Positions 35,267 to 43,439 of a DNA stretch of 64,000 bases are shown piece after piece (the first letter of the stretch is position 1; each line of letters opens with the position of its first letter). Below the pieces are notes generated by a model. That model searched no databases. It saw nothing but the letters and a program-made list of their open reading frames with translations, and had not been told where the DNA came from. The position numbers and the translations under genes are program-made. The stretch comes from Streptomyces sp. HD (GTDB lineage Bacteria > Actinomycetota > Actinomycetes > Streptomycetales > Streptomycetaceae): assembly GCF_028369295.1 (NCBI RefSeq), contig NZ_JAQMYP010000007.1:186001-250000 (forward strand), read 5' to 3'.

Positions 35267-36538
35267 ATGGGAAGGTCGGCCAGCGCCATGAAGCCACCAG
35301 GAGACACCGAAGTCGCCGTGATAGGCGCAGGTCCTTACGGGCTTGCCGTCGCCGCCCACCTGCGGGCCCGCCGAGTGGCGTACCGGATCTTCGGTGAGCC
35401 GATGGAGGGCTGGTGCTCGCACATGCCGCGCGAGATGTATCTCAAGTCGTCGCCCTTCGCCTCGTCGATCTCCGCCCCCGCCCCAGGACATGGGCTCGGG
35501 GACTTCCGGGCCGAGGAAGGGCGTCCGCGGGGCCGCGAGCGGGAACCGGTGCCGCTGTCCGAGTTCGTGCGCTACGGGCTCTGGTTCCAGCGGAACTGCG
35601 TCCCCGAGCTGGACCGCACCGCGGTACGCCACGTCGATCGCTCCCGTGCCGGCCGGTACCGGGTCACGCTGGACTCCGGGGACGAGTTCACCGCGCGCTC
35701 CGTCGTCGTCGCCACGGGAGTCAACCCCTTCGCGTACATTCCGCGCGAGCTGACCGAGCTACGGGAGCACGGCCTCGTCTCGCACACGGCGGACCACACG
35801 GACCTGTCCGTGTTCGAGGGCAGGCGCGTCATCGTCGTCGGCGGCGGTCAGTCGGCCCTGGAGACGTCCGCTCTGCTGAACGAGGCCGGAGCCCAGCCCG
35901 CGGTGGTCGCCCGCACCCGTCCGTCCTTCGGCCCGCCCCCCGAGGCCGACCGGGCGCAGGACCGTCCGCTGCACGCCCGACTGCTGTGGCCGGAGGCCGC
36001 GATGGGCACCGGATGGCCGCTGGTGGTCTGCAGCCGCGGGCCCTCTGCCATCCGGCATCTGCCGGCCCGGATCCGGGCCCACCTGCTGCGTACGGTCCTC
36101 GGACCCTCCGGCGCCTGGTGGCTGCGGGAGCGGGTGCAGGGCCGGGTCCCGGTGCTGTCCGGCCGCAGCCTCCACTCGGCGGCGCGCGAGAACGGCGGAG
36201 TACGTCTGCGGGTGCGCAACCCCGGCGGCGACGTGGAGACCCTGTACGCCGACCACGTCATCGCGGGGACCGGATACCTGGTCGACGTCGACCGGGTGGA
36301 ACTGCTGAGCGCAGAAGTGCGCCGGGCAGTGCGCAAGTCCGCCCCGGAGCCACCTCAACTGGCCGGTGCGCCCCAACTGTCCGCCGACTTCCAGTCGTCC
36401 GTGCCGGGCCTGTACTTCGCGGGCCTTGCAGCCGCCCCCACCTTCGGACCACTCCTGCGCTTCGTGTGCGGCACGGGATTCGCCGCCCGCCGGATCAGCA
36501 CCGCACTGGCGGCGAACGGGTCGCCACAGGGCGGCTGA
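35267..36538 (+). CDS. FAD/NAD(P)-binding oxidoreductase, N-hydroxylase/monooxygenase-like
   Basis: 423 residues from an ATG at 35267; an ATG at 35288 with GGAAGG further upstream is an alternative. Two Rossmann motifs are visible: VAVIGAGPYGLAVAAHLRAR for FAD near the N terminus and VIVVGGGQSALETSALL for NADPH near residue 195. ATG-type signature VVVATGVNPFAYIP and GLYFAGLAAAPTFGP complete a class B monooxygenase or lysine/ornithine N-hydroxylase-like fold. It is divergent from the sugar-transferase operon and shares its operator, so it may oxidise an amino group or sugar moiety of the polysaccharide. The substrate is unknown. Confidence 0.78.
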   Translation: MGRSASAMKPPGDTEVAVIGAGPYGLAVAAHLRARRVAYRIFGEPMEGWCSHMPREMYLKSSPFASSISAPAPGHGLGDFRAEEGRPRGREREPVPLSEFVRYGLWFQRNCVPELDRTAVRHVDRSRAGRYRVTLDSGDEFTARSVVVATGVNPFAYIPRELTELREHGLVSHTADHTDLSVFEGRRVIVVGGGQSALETSALLNEAGAQPAVVARTRPSFGPPPEADRAQDRPLHARLLWPEAAMGTGWPLVVCSRGPSAIRHLPARIRAHLLRTVLGPSGAWWLRERVQGRVPVLSGRSLHSAARENGGVRLRVRNPGGDVETLYADHVIAGTGYLVDVDRVELLSAEVRRAVRKSAPEPPQLAGAPQLSADFQSSVPGLYFAGLAAAPTFGPLLRFVCGTGFAARRISTALAANGSPQGG

Positions 36539-36566
36539 GCCCGTCGTCCGCCTCCGTCGAGTCCGG

Positions 36567-37586
36567 TCATCCGCCGCCGTCGAGGTCGGTGCGCCGGCGC
36601 AGCACCCGCAACTCGTCGCCGTCGAGCCGCATCTCGTACAGCTTCCCCCGCGCGTTCTCGAAGGGGCGATGGAGGATCATCATCAGCTGGTCGTCGAAGG
36701 CGTGGAACAGCATGCCGTGACCGCTGTCGTCGCGGACGAGCGGCCGCCGCTGTTCCCACGGCCCTTCGAGGTGACCGGACCTGGAGACGGCGTAGGTCTG
36801 CACATGGCCGCCGCTGATGGTGCCGTCCGGTCCGGCCGTGTGTTTCTCGTACGTCGACCAGAGCATGAGCGGTGCGCCCTCGGGGGTGCGGTGGAGCTGC
36901 GGGCCGTCGGTGACGCAGGGCGGGAGCTGATGCGGTACACCGGCGGGGATCTGCTCGCCCAGCCAGGGCGCGTCCGAGGCCTTGAACAGGTAGACCGGGT
37001 CTCCGACGGCCCGGGACAGGTCGGGGGCCAGCCGGATCGCCTCCATCGTGCCGTCGACGGTCTGCAGCCATTCGTGCGCGTACACCATCCAGGGCTGCCC
37101 GGACGGGGCGACGTAGAGGGTGCCGTCGAGGTTCATGAGGTGGTCGGGCGGGGTGGGGCGTGCGGGGTCGACGACCGTGAAGGGGCCCAGCAGCGAGTCG
37201 GACACCGCGATGATCGTGCCGCGCATGTGGTGCGGGAGCTGGAACGGCGTTCCCCAGGGGCCCGGCGGCGGGACCGGGAGCGGCTTGTCCTGGTCGTGCA
37301 GCGTGGTGAACAGGAAGTACTTGCCGCCCCAGGCGTGCACCTCGGGCGCCCAGCCGCCGCCGATCGCCCAGAGCCCCTCCTGCTCGCCGGTCCGGAAGAC
37401 GACGACCGGGCGCATCCAGTACCGCAGGTCGTGGCTCCGGTAGACCATCGTGCCGGTGCCCTCCACGCCCGACACGGACGGGTCGTTGGAGGTGTAGAGG
37501 TAGTAGGTGCGCGTCCTCTCGTCGGCGACGACGAACGGATCGTGCAGCGGCACGCCGGGCAGTCGCATCAGATCGGGCTCGGCCAC
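36567..37586 (-). CDS. Glycoside hydrolase family 43-like protein
   Basis: About 339 residues from a GTG at 37586; starts at 37568 (ATG) and 37694 are alternatives, and sequence before 37586 is not family-like. Five-blade beta-propeller features of GH43 are seen: LHDPFVVADERTRTYYLYTS (catalytic-base Asp), MNLDGTLYVAPSGQPWMVYA in the middle, and repeated WxxP/HD-type blades ending FHAFDDQLMMILHRPFENAR. No signal peptide is evident. Substrates of this family are arabinosides, xylosides or galactosides. It converges on the oxidoreductase gene with a 28-base gap. Its link to the exopolysaccharide is uncertain. Confidence 0.75.
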   Translation of the reverse strand: MAEPDLMRLPGVPLHDPFVVADERTRTYYLYTSNDPSVSGVEGTGTMVYRSHDLRYWMRPVVVFRTGEQEGLWAIGGGWAPEVHAWGGKYFLFTTLHDQDKPLPVPPPGPWGTPFQLPHHMRGTIIAVSDSLLGPFTVVDPARPTPPDHLMNLDGTLYVAPSGQPWMVYAHEWLQTVDGTMEAIRLAPDLSRAVGDPVYLFKASDAPWLGEQIPAGVPHQLPPCVTDGPQLHRTPEGAPLMLWSTYEKHTAGPDGTISGGHVQTYAVSRSGHLEGPWEQRRPLVRDDSGHGMLFHAFDDQLMMILHRPFENARGKLYEMRLDGDELRVLRRRTDLDGGG

Positions 37587-37720
37587 GGCCGAGGAATAGG
37601 GCGACGTCGTGCCGCCACAGGTGCCGGGATGGTAGAAGCGGGCATGACCAACTTGCTCTTCCGCAGGGCCCTGTCCTTCCGCGGGGCCCCGCACACGCCC
37701 TTCCGTACGGCGGTCTCCCG

Positions 37721-38383
37721 ATGACCGCCGGTATCGACACCCCCGACCGGCGCGGCCGTACCGGACTCGACCGGACCGGCCGGGACCTGACCGGCAACCC
37801 CCGGGTGAGGGTTCTGGACGTGCGGCTGCTGTCCAGCCACTGGTACGTCGAGCGCACCACCACCTTCGACTTCCGGCACGCCGACGGCAGTTGGAGCACC
37901 CAGGAGCGCGAGACGCACGACCGCGGCAACGGGGCGACCATGCTGCTGTACGACGCCGAACGCGAAACCGTGCTGCTCACCCGCCAGTTCCGCTTCCCCG
38001 TCTACGTCAACGGACACCCCGACGGCATGCTCGTCGAGACACCGGGCGGCCTGCTCGACGACGATGACGAGCACCCGGAGATCGCCGTGCGACGCGAGGT
38101 CGTGGAGGAGACCGGGCACACCATCGGCGAGGTCCGGCACGTCTTCGACGTCTATATGAGCCCGGGCTCGGTCACCGAACGCGTCAGCTTCTATGCCGCC
38201 GCCTACGGCCCCTCGACCCGCACCCACGAGGGTGGCGGCCTGGAGGAGGAGGGCGAGGACATCGAGATCGTCGAACTGCCCTTCCGCAGGGCCCTGGAGA
38301 TGATCCGCACCGGCGAGATCGCCGACGCGAAGACCATCATGCTGCTGCAGTGGGCGGCACTGGACGGGCCGTTCGCCCGCTGA
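37721..38383 (+). CDS. Nudix hydrolase, ADP-ribose/GDP-mannose pyrophosphatase-like
   Basis: 220 residues from an ATG at 37721. The Nudix box is complete: GGLLDDDDEHPEIAVRREVV followed by EETG (about residues 108-131), matching Gx5Ex7REUxEExGU. The upstream strand LLYDAERETVLLTRQFRFPV and downstream DVYMSPGSVTERVSFYAA, with an EEEGEDIEIVELPF segment, are typical of the NudK / ADP-ribose pyrophosphatase group, which cleaves nucleoside-diphosphate sugars. It may clear excess NDP-sugars in this sugar-rich region. The first 30 residues are a disordered Arg/Thr/Gly extension. Confidence 0.85.
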   Translation: MTAGIDTPDRRGRTGLDRTGRDLTGNPRVRVLDVRLLSSHWYVERTTTFDFRHADGSWSTQERETHDRGNGATMLLYDAERETVLLTRQFRFPVYVNGHPDGMLVETPGGLLDDDDEHPEIAVRREVVEETGHTIGEVRHVFDVYMSPGSVTERVSFYAAAYGPSTRTHEGGGLEEEGEDIEIVELPFRRALEMIRTGEIADAKTIMLLQWAALDGPFAR

Positions 38384-38408
38384 GGACCCCAGGTCCGTGC
38401 GCACTCCC

Positions 38409-38439
38409 TTGACTTGAAGTGCGCTTCAGCATGAAGACT
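38409..38439 (+). promoter_or_regulatory. MerR-type promoter: 19-bp spacer filled by a perfect inverted repeat
   Basis: TTGACT (38409-38414) and AAGACT (38434-38439) are separated by 19 bases. The spacer contains the palindrome TGAAGTGCGCTTCA (38415-38428). An over-long spacer filled by a dyad is the hallmark of promoters activated by MerR-family regulators. No merR gene is adjacent, so the regulator must be encoded elsewhere. Confidence 0.65.
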
Positions 38440-38486
38440 CCGTTCGCGTGCCCCGAAGGCGGGCGCGCGAACGGGAGGCTTCCAGC

Positions 38487-39470
38487 ATGAGGTACCGCAC
38501 CATCGGCACAGCCCCGGACAACCGCCGTGAGGTGAGCGTGCTCGCGCTCGGCGCGATGCTGTTCGGCTCGCGGACCGACGAGGAGACGTCGTTCGCCGTA
38601 CTCGACCGCTATGTCGAGGCCGGCGGGAACTTCATCGACACCTCCGACAACTACGCCTTCTGGGAGGACGGCGGCCAGGGCGGCCAGAGCGAGCAACTGC
38701 TCGGCCGCTGGCGGCGCAGCCGCGGCATCGGCGACGAGATCGTCATCGCGACCAAGCTCGGTGCCCGCCCCCTGGCTCCCGGCACCAGCTACGTCGACAA
38801 CCCGGAGGGCCTGTCGGCGAAGGTGATCCGCGAGTCCGCGGAGCGCAGCCGGGAACGGCTCGGCGTGGCGAAGCTCGACCTGCTCTACGCCCACATCGAG
38901 GACCACCGGGTTCCTCTCCGGGAGACCGTCGAGGGATTCGCCGAACTGGTCGCCGAGGGCACCGTCGGTCTGCTCGGCGTCAGCAACCACGCCGTGTGGC
39001 GGGTGGAGCGGGCCCGCGCGATCGCCGCGGCGGCCGGACTGCCCGGCTACGAGGTGCTCCAGTACGCCCACAGCCATCTCAGGCCCCGCACCGACGTACC
39101 CGGCGACCTCTTCCCCGACGGCAGCCTCGGCCACGCGGGCCCGGATCTGCTCGGCTACCTGCGCGCCGAGCCGGACCTGACCCTGGTCGCCTACTCGCCG
39201 CTGCTGAAGGGCGCCTACGTCCGCCCGGACCGGCTGCCCTCGGACTTCGACCACCCGGGCACCCCGGCCCGCCTGACGGCTCTGCGCGACGTGGCCCGGG
39301 AGACCGGCGCGACCGTCAACCAGGTCGTGCTGGCCTGGCAGATCGGCGGTGAGCTGCCGGTCGTCCCGCTCGTCGGCATGTCGTCGGTGGCTCAGCTGGA
39401 GGAGAACCTGGCCGCCGTCGACCTGGAACTGACCCAGGAGCAGCGGGCCCGGCTCGACGGAGCCCACTGA
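38487..39470 (+). CDS. Aldo/keto reductase
   Basis: 327 residues from the ATG at 38487 (GGGAGG ribosome site). The AKR barrel is clear: LALGAMLFGSRTDEETSF, FIDTSDNYAFWE (catalytic Asp and Tyr), IVIATKLGAR (Lys), LDLLYAHIEDH (His), GLLGVSNHAVWRV and VPLVGMSSVAQLEENLAA near the NADPH site. It resembles the AKR11/12-type oxidoreductases that reduce sugar or xenobiotic aldehydes with NADPH. The MerR-like promoter upstream suggests induction by a stress or small molecule. A functional link to the polysaccharide genes is not evident. Confidence 0.88.
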   Translation: MRYRTIGTAPDNRREVSVLALGAMLFGSRTDEETSFAVLDRYVEAGGNFIDTSDNYAFWEDGGQGGQSEQLLGRWRRSRGIGDEIVIATKLGARPLAPGTSYVDNPEGLSAKVIRESAERSRERLGVAKLDLLYAHIEDHRVPLRETVEGFAELVAEGTVGLLGVSNHAVWRVERARAIAAAAGLPGYEVLQYAHSHLRPRTDVPGDLFPDGSLGHAGPDLLGYLRAEPDLTLVAYSPLLKGAYVRPDRLPSDFDHPGTPARLTALRDVARETGATVNQVVLAWQIGGELPVVPLVGMSSVAQLEENLAAVDLELTQEQRARLDGAH

Positions 39471-39528
39471 CCGCGCAGGGCACGGACCGCCGCAGTACGC
39501 TCCAGACGGAGCCGAAGGAGAGTGGATC

Positions 39529-40338
39529 ATGACCACTTTGCCCACCGAGCGATCCGTCCGGACCACCCCCGAAGGCCTCAGGTGGGAGCCCAGCGAGCGC
39601 TGGGTGCGCGGATACAAGGGCGATGTCGCCGTCGTGGACAGCCGCCATCCGGTCCTCGTCTGGGAGCCGAGCCTGCCCGTCCCGCAGTACGCCTTCCCGC
39701 GCGAGGAGGTCCGCACCGACCTCCTCCGCCCGGCGAAGCGACCCCGGACGGGCAGGCACACCGGATCCCAGATCTTCTACGACCTCGAAGTCGCCGGCGA
39801 AGAGGTGCCGAACGCCGCGTGGACCTTCCCCTCGGACGAACTCGCCGGGCATATCGCCTTCGAGTGGTTCGGGCGCTGGGACAGGGGCCTGGACCGCTGG
39901 TACGAGGAGGAGGAAGAGATCTTCATCCACCCGCGCGACCCGCACAAACGGGTGGACGCGCTGCCGAGCAGCCGCCATGTGCAGGTCGAGATCGCGGGCA
40001 CGGTCGTGGCGGACACCCACCACCCGGTGCTGCTGTTCGAGACCGGCCTGCCCACCCGGTACTACATCCCGCGCGAGGACGTCCGCCTCGACCTGTTCGA
40101 CGCCACCGACCACAGCAGCGGCTGCCCGTACAAGGGCCGGGCCCAGTACTGGACCTGGCGCGGCGCGGACGACGTCCCGCGCAACATCGTCTGGAGCTAT
40201 GCGGAGCCGCTGGCCGCGGTCGGCCCTGTGAAGGGGCTGCTCGCCTTCTACAACGAGGCCGTCGACATCGTCGTGGACGGTGAACGCCTGGAGCGCCCGG
40301 TCACGCCGTTCAGCGAGATGCTGCGCACGCCGACCTGA
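39529..40338 (+). CDS. Tandem DUF427 domain protein
   Basis: 269 residues with two DUF427 units. The first runs from about KGDVAVVDSRHPVLVWEPSL to PVPQYAFPREEV. The second runs from HVQVEIAGTVVADTHHPVLL to TRYYIPREDVRLDL and the C-terminal GLLAFYNEAVDIVVDGER. DUF427 proteins are small beta-barrel proteins common in actinobacteria and fungi and usually carry the same VxDxxxPxxxxE and YxxPxxDV patterns; no enzymatic activity is established. GGAG precedes the ATG. It converges on the TetR-family gene with a 16-base gap. Confidence 0.85.
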   Translation: MTTLPTERSVRTTPEGLRWEPSERWVRGYKGDVAVVDSRHPVLVWEPSLPVPQYAFPREEVRTDLLRPAKRPRTGRHTGSQIFYDLEVAGEEVPNAAWTFPSDELAGHIAFEWFGRWDRGLDRWYEEEEEIFIHPRDPHKRVDALPSSRHVQVEIAGTVVADTHHPVLLFETGLPTRYYIPREDVRLDLFDATDHSSGCPYKGRAQYWTWRGADDVPRNIVWSYAEPLAAVGPVKGLLAFYNEAVDIVVDGERLERPVTPFSEMLRTPT

Positions 40339-40354
40339 CCGTTCCTCCCCGTGC

Positions 40355-41077
40355 CTACTCCCGGATGAACCGGTCGAACAGGGCGTCCAGTCCGACGGCC
40401 AGTCCGTCCGGTCCGCCCCGCTTGGCCAGCGCGGTGGCGGTCTCCCGCAGCGTCGGCATCTCCTGGGCCGACAGACGGTGCAGGCCCAGGCGCAATGCCG
40501 GGTCCGGCTCGTCGGGGTCGTCCACCGTGGGGCGCAGCTGCACGGACACATAGCCGAGGATCCAGGCGGTGAACGCCTGGAAGGCGGCGGCGCTGCGGAC
40601 GTCGTCGAGCCCGGCCTCGCGCAGCAGCCGGAGCACCCGCTCGTGGTCCCGCAGGACGGCGGCCGGCGGCCAGGCCGGCGGGATCGCCGGCACGCGGGTG
40701 GCGAGCAGCGGGACGGCGTGGGGGTGGGCGTGGCAGGTGTCGTACGTCGCGCGGGCGATCCGGTGGAGTTCGGCGCGCCAGGCCGGCATGCCGGGCGGTG
40801 TGGCGGGGCCGGGCGCGGTGATCAGGCGTTCTTCGAGTTCGCTGTAGAGGGACTCGACGACGCCGTCCAGGAGGGCTTCCTTGCTCACGGCGTACCGGTA
40901 GAGCGCCATCGCCTCCACGCCCAGTTCGGTGCCGAGGCGGCGCATGCTCAGTGCCGGGAGGCCCTCGCGGTCCACCAGGTCCAGCGCGGCGGCCCGGACG
41001 CGTACCCGGTTGAGCCCGCCGAGACGCGCGCTGTCGACGGCGCGATGCGCCGGGCCGGCCTCTGAGCCATTCGCCAT
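40355..41077 (-). CDS. TetR/AcrR-family transcriptional regulator
   Basis: 240 residues from the ATG at 41077. The N-terminal TetR helix-turn-helix covers about residues 25-72: VRAAALDLVDREGLPALSMR, then RRLGTELGVEAMALYRYAVS and KEALLDGV. The C-terminal ligand domain has the TetR_C pattern (about 85-235) with an ALRLGLHRLSAQEMPTL segment. The gene is preceded by a copy of the palindrome GTTTACATCGTAAAT (site C) about 55 bases upstream of the ATG, consistent with autorepression. Three further copies lie in promoters of the surrounding exopolysaccharide operons. It is the best candidate for their local repressor; the inducer is unknown. Confidence 0.88.
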   Translation of the reverse strand: MANGSEAGPAHRAVDSARLGGLNRVRVRAAALDLVDREGLPALSMRRLGTELGVEAMALYRYAVSKEALLDGVVESLYSELEERLITAPGPATPPGMPAWRAELHRIARATYDTCHAHPHAVPLLATRVPAIPPAWPPAAVLRDHERVLRLLREAGLDDVRSAAAFQAFTAWILGYVSVQLRPTVDDPDEPDPALRLGLHRLSAQEMPTLRETATALAKRGGPDGLAVGLDALFDRFIRE

Positions 41078-41130
41078 GCCACGCCTCCGCCCTCGCCTTG
41101 ACGGTGTGCACCTGCGCGTTTAAATTGTAC

Positions 41131-41145
41131 GTTTACATCGTAAAT
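41131..41145 (-). promoter_or_regulatory. Palindromic operator upstream of the TetR-family gene (site C)
   Basis: GTTTACATCGTAAAT is a dyad (TTTAC-ATC-GTAAA) flanked by TGTAC on one side and ATATA on the other. Reading leftward, a TATATT-like -10 (41143-41148) overlaps it. It is the most symmetrical of four related sites. Confidence 0.65.
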
Positions 41146-41229
41146 ATAGCAGAAGGCTGTCTCGAATCCTCTGGCCGGCCCTGATGTGTCCCCGCCTGGC
41201 GGCGGTGGCGGATCGGGGCCGGTTCCTGC

Positions 41230-41277
41230 TTGACCATTCGGGTGGGTGGGTGCAAAGTGGGCGTATACGACGTAAGT
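41230..41277 (+). promoter_or_regulatory. Promoter of the Agd3/Pel-like operon with operator (site D)
   Basis: TTGACC (41230-41235) is followed after 17 bases by CAAAGT (41253-41258), a weak -10. Five bases later GTATACGACGTAAGT (41263-41277) matches the GTWTAC-N3-GTAWAY pattern of sites A-C. The spacing relative to the promoter resembles site A. Confidence 0.55.
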
Positions 41278-41336
41278 TTACTAGTTAGGGATACACCCCA
41301 TCGTGACCGGATGAACAAGACGCTCTAGGAAGTTCG

Positions 41337-43439
41337 ATGAAGTTGAGCGCCCTTATCAGGAAGCCTCGTGGTCCGCTGATCCTCCTGGCCCTGACGGTCG
41401 GTGTCATCCCCTTGATCATCACGTTGGCCTTGGCGCCCGACGGATCCAGTTGGCAGGCGATCCCGGATGCTCCGAACGTCCCGGACGCCCCGGAGACGGA
41501 GGCGACTCCGCCCGCACCCCAGGTCCCGCGCAAGGAAATCGTGCCGGTGCGCGGCGACACGGCCACGGAGGGCCCGGCGGAGCCGGGTGACAAGGTCGCC
41601 CTGCGGCAGCTGGTCATCGCGGCCCACGCCCAGGATTTCGGGCTGTCGACCTGGCGGACGATCCTGGACCGGATCGGCACGCCCTACGACGTCCTGCTCA
41701 CCAAGAGCGATCGACTCGACGCGGACCGGCTGGTACGCCCGGACGGCACCGGCCGGTACAACGCCATCCTGATGACCAACAACACTCTGACCGATGCCAC
41801 GGGCTCCGACACCGTCGGCCAAGCGGAGTGGGACGCCCTGCGGGAGTACGAGAGCACCTACAAGGTGCGGCAGGTCTCGCTGAACACCGCCGCGGCCGGC
41901 TTCCCCTGTTTGAACGCCGGATCCGAGGGGCCGGTCGGCACCGGGGCGGCCGATGTCGCGCTGACCGACGGCGGCCGGAAGATCTTCGACTATCTCGCAC
42001 CCGGCATACGCATCCCGCTCACCCGGGCATATGTGTACCGCTCGACGCTCCGGGCGGGCTGTGGCGCGCGACCGGTCCTGACCCTCGGCTCATCGGTCGT
42101 CGGCACGCTCCACGCCGGCACGGACGGCCGGGAGGAACTCGGCGTGGGATTCTCCATCGGGCGCGGTGACCTGCCGGGTAACCTGCTCGGCTTCGGGTTG
42201 GTGCGATGGGCCACCAGGGGCGTCTTCCTCGGCGAGCAGCGGCACTGGCTCAACGTCGACATCGACGACTGGTTCCTCCCCACGCAGCACGGTGGGCCCA
42301 CGGCGCCGGCCGCGCAAGCGTTCCGGATCACGGGCCCGGAAGCACTCGCGCTCAGCCGGCAGCAGGCCGACTTCCGGCGCCGGTATCCACTCGCCGAGGG
42401 GTTCAAGCTCACCCTGGCCTACAACGCGAGTCTGATGAACCCCGACGCACCGGCGCAGTGCCGTCCGGGGAACACGCCGGACGAACTGACGAGCTACACC
42501 CGCTGCCTCATGGACCAGTTCCGTTGGATCAACCACACGTCGACCCATCCCCAGATGAACACGACGTCGTACGACCGCAATCACGACGAGATCAGAGAGA
42601 ATCTCGCAAGGGCGGCGTCGATCGGTCTTCCGGTCCCCACGGCGGTGCTCAAGACCCCGGAGTACTCGGGCCTCGGCGCATTCGCCCGCGAAGAGCACTC
42701 ACTGGCCGACCCCGTCGATCACGGTCTCAAGGCCTCCAACAAGGCGCTGCTCCGGGCGGCGCACGACGTCGGTGTCAAGTACGTGCACGGCAACATGTCC
42801 TTCCCCGGCCACCAGCCCGACTGCTTCAACTGCGGTGTCCGCCACCCGCTGCAGTCGGACCTCATGGTGGTGCCGGACTGGCCGGTCGCCGTCGCCTTCC
42901 AGGCGATCTCGCCGGAAGAACAGGTGGCGCACTACTACAACAGCTCGGACGCCGAGAAGGACACAGCCGCCAAATACAAGAGGTCCATCGACCAGCAGGC
43001 CGATCTGGCCCTGGTGCACCTGATGACCGGCTCGGTCTACGCGCACACCCTCCACCAGAGCAACGCGCATCAGTACGCGCCCGGCAGGTGCCTCACCTTC
43101 GACTGGTTGCAGGCGCTCGTCGCCAGGTACACCGCGTACTTCCAGGTGCCGCTGAAGAACCCGGACTGGCTCACCCTCGCGAAGTACGTGAAGGCCCGCA
43201 CCAGCCATTTCGCCGAGCTCGACAGCCGTCGGGACGCCGTGTGGAACCGGGTCACCGACGCCATCACCTACACGCCGGGCGCGGACGGTTCCCTGTTCAT
43301 CACCGGCGTCGCGACCAGGCCCGCCACCGACTCCGACCAGGACGGTCCGGACGAGGCGGAGAGGTACGGCTCCGACCCGGTCTCCCGGCTCGGTCTGCAC
43401 GAGGGCGACACCGTCACACTCACCGCGAGGCCGCGATGA
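41337..43439 (+). CDS. Membrane-anchored polysaccharide deacetylase-like protein (Agd3 / CE18-like)
   Basis: 700 residues. A single membrane anchor near 13-32 (LILLALTVGVIPLIITLALA) is followed by an acidic, proline-rich linker, placing the rest outside the cell. A region at about 85-290 resembles a carbohydrate-binding module. The catalytic part follows, with NVDIDDWFLP (Asp308, Asp310-311) and NHTSTHPQMN (His400, His404 as H-x3-H metal ligands). The arrangement matches the CE18 group founded by fungal Agd3, which deacetylates N-acetylgalactosamine polymers. It leads an overlapping operon with PelF- and PelG-like proteins and a GH114 enzyme, which supports an amino-sugar polysaccharide substrate. 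Family call is by motif and context. Confidence 0.72.
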   Translation: MKLSALIRKPRGPLILLALTVGVIPLIITLALAPDGSSWQAIPDAPNVPDAPETEATPPAPQVPRKEIVPVRGDTATEGPAEPGDKVALRQLVIAAHAQDFGLSTWRTILDRIGTPYDVLLTKSDRLDADRLVRPDGTGRYNAILMTNNTLTDATGSDTVGQAEWDALREYESTYKVRQVSLNTAAAGFPCLNAGSEGPVGTGAADVALTDGGRKIFDYLAPGIRIPLTRAYVYRSTLRAGCGARPVLTLGSSVVGTLHAGTDGREELGVGFSIGRGDLPGNLLGFGLVRWATRGVFLGEQRHWLNVDIDDWFLPTQHGGPTAPAAQAFRITGPEALALSRQQADFRRRYPLAEGFKLTLAYNASLMNPDAPAQCRPGNTPDELTSYTRCLMDQFRWINHTSTHPQMNTTSYDRNHDEIRENLARAASIGLPVPTAVLKTPEYSGLGAFAREEHSLADPVDHGLKASNKALLRAAHDVGVKYVHGNMSFPGHQPDCFNCGVRHPLQSDLMVVPDWPVAVAFQAISPEEQVAHYYNSSDAEKDTAAKYKRSIDQQADLALVHLMTGSVYAHTLHQSNAHQYAPGRCLTFDWLQALVARYTAYFQVPLKNPDWLTLAKYVKARTSHFAELDSRRDAVWNRVTDAITYTPGADGSLFITGVATRPATDSDQDGPDEAERYGSDPVSRLGLHEGDTVTLTARPR

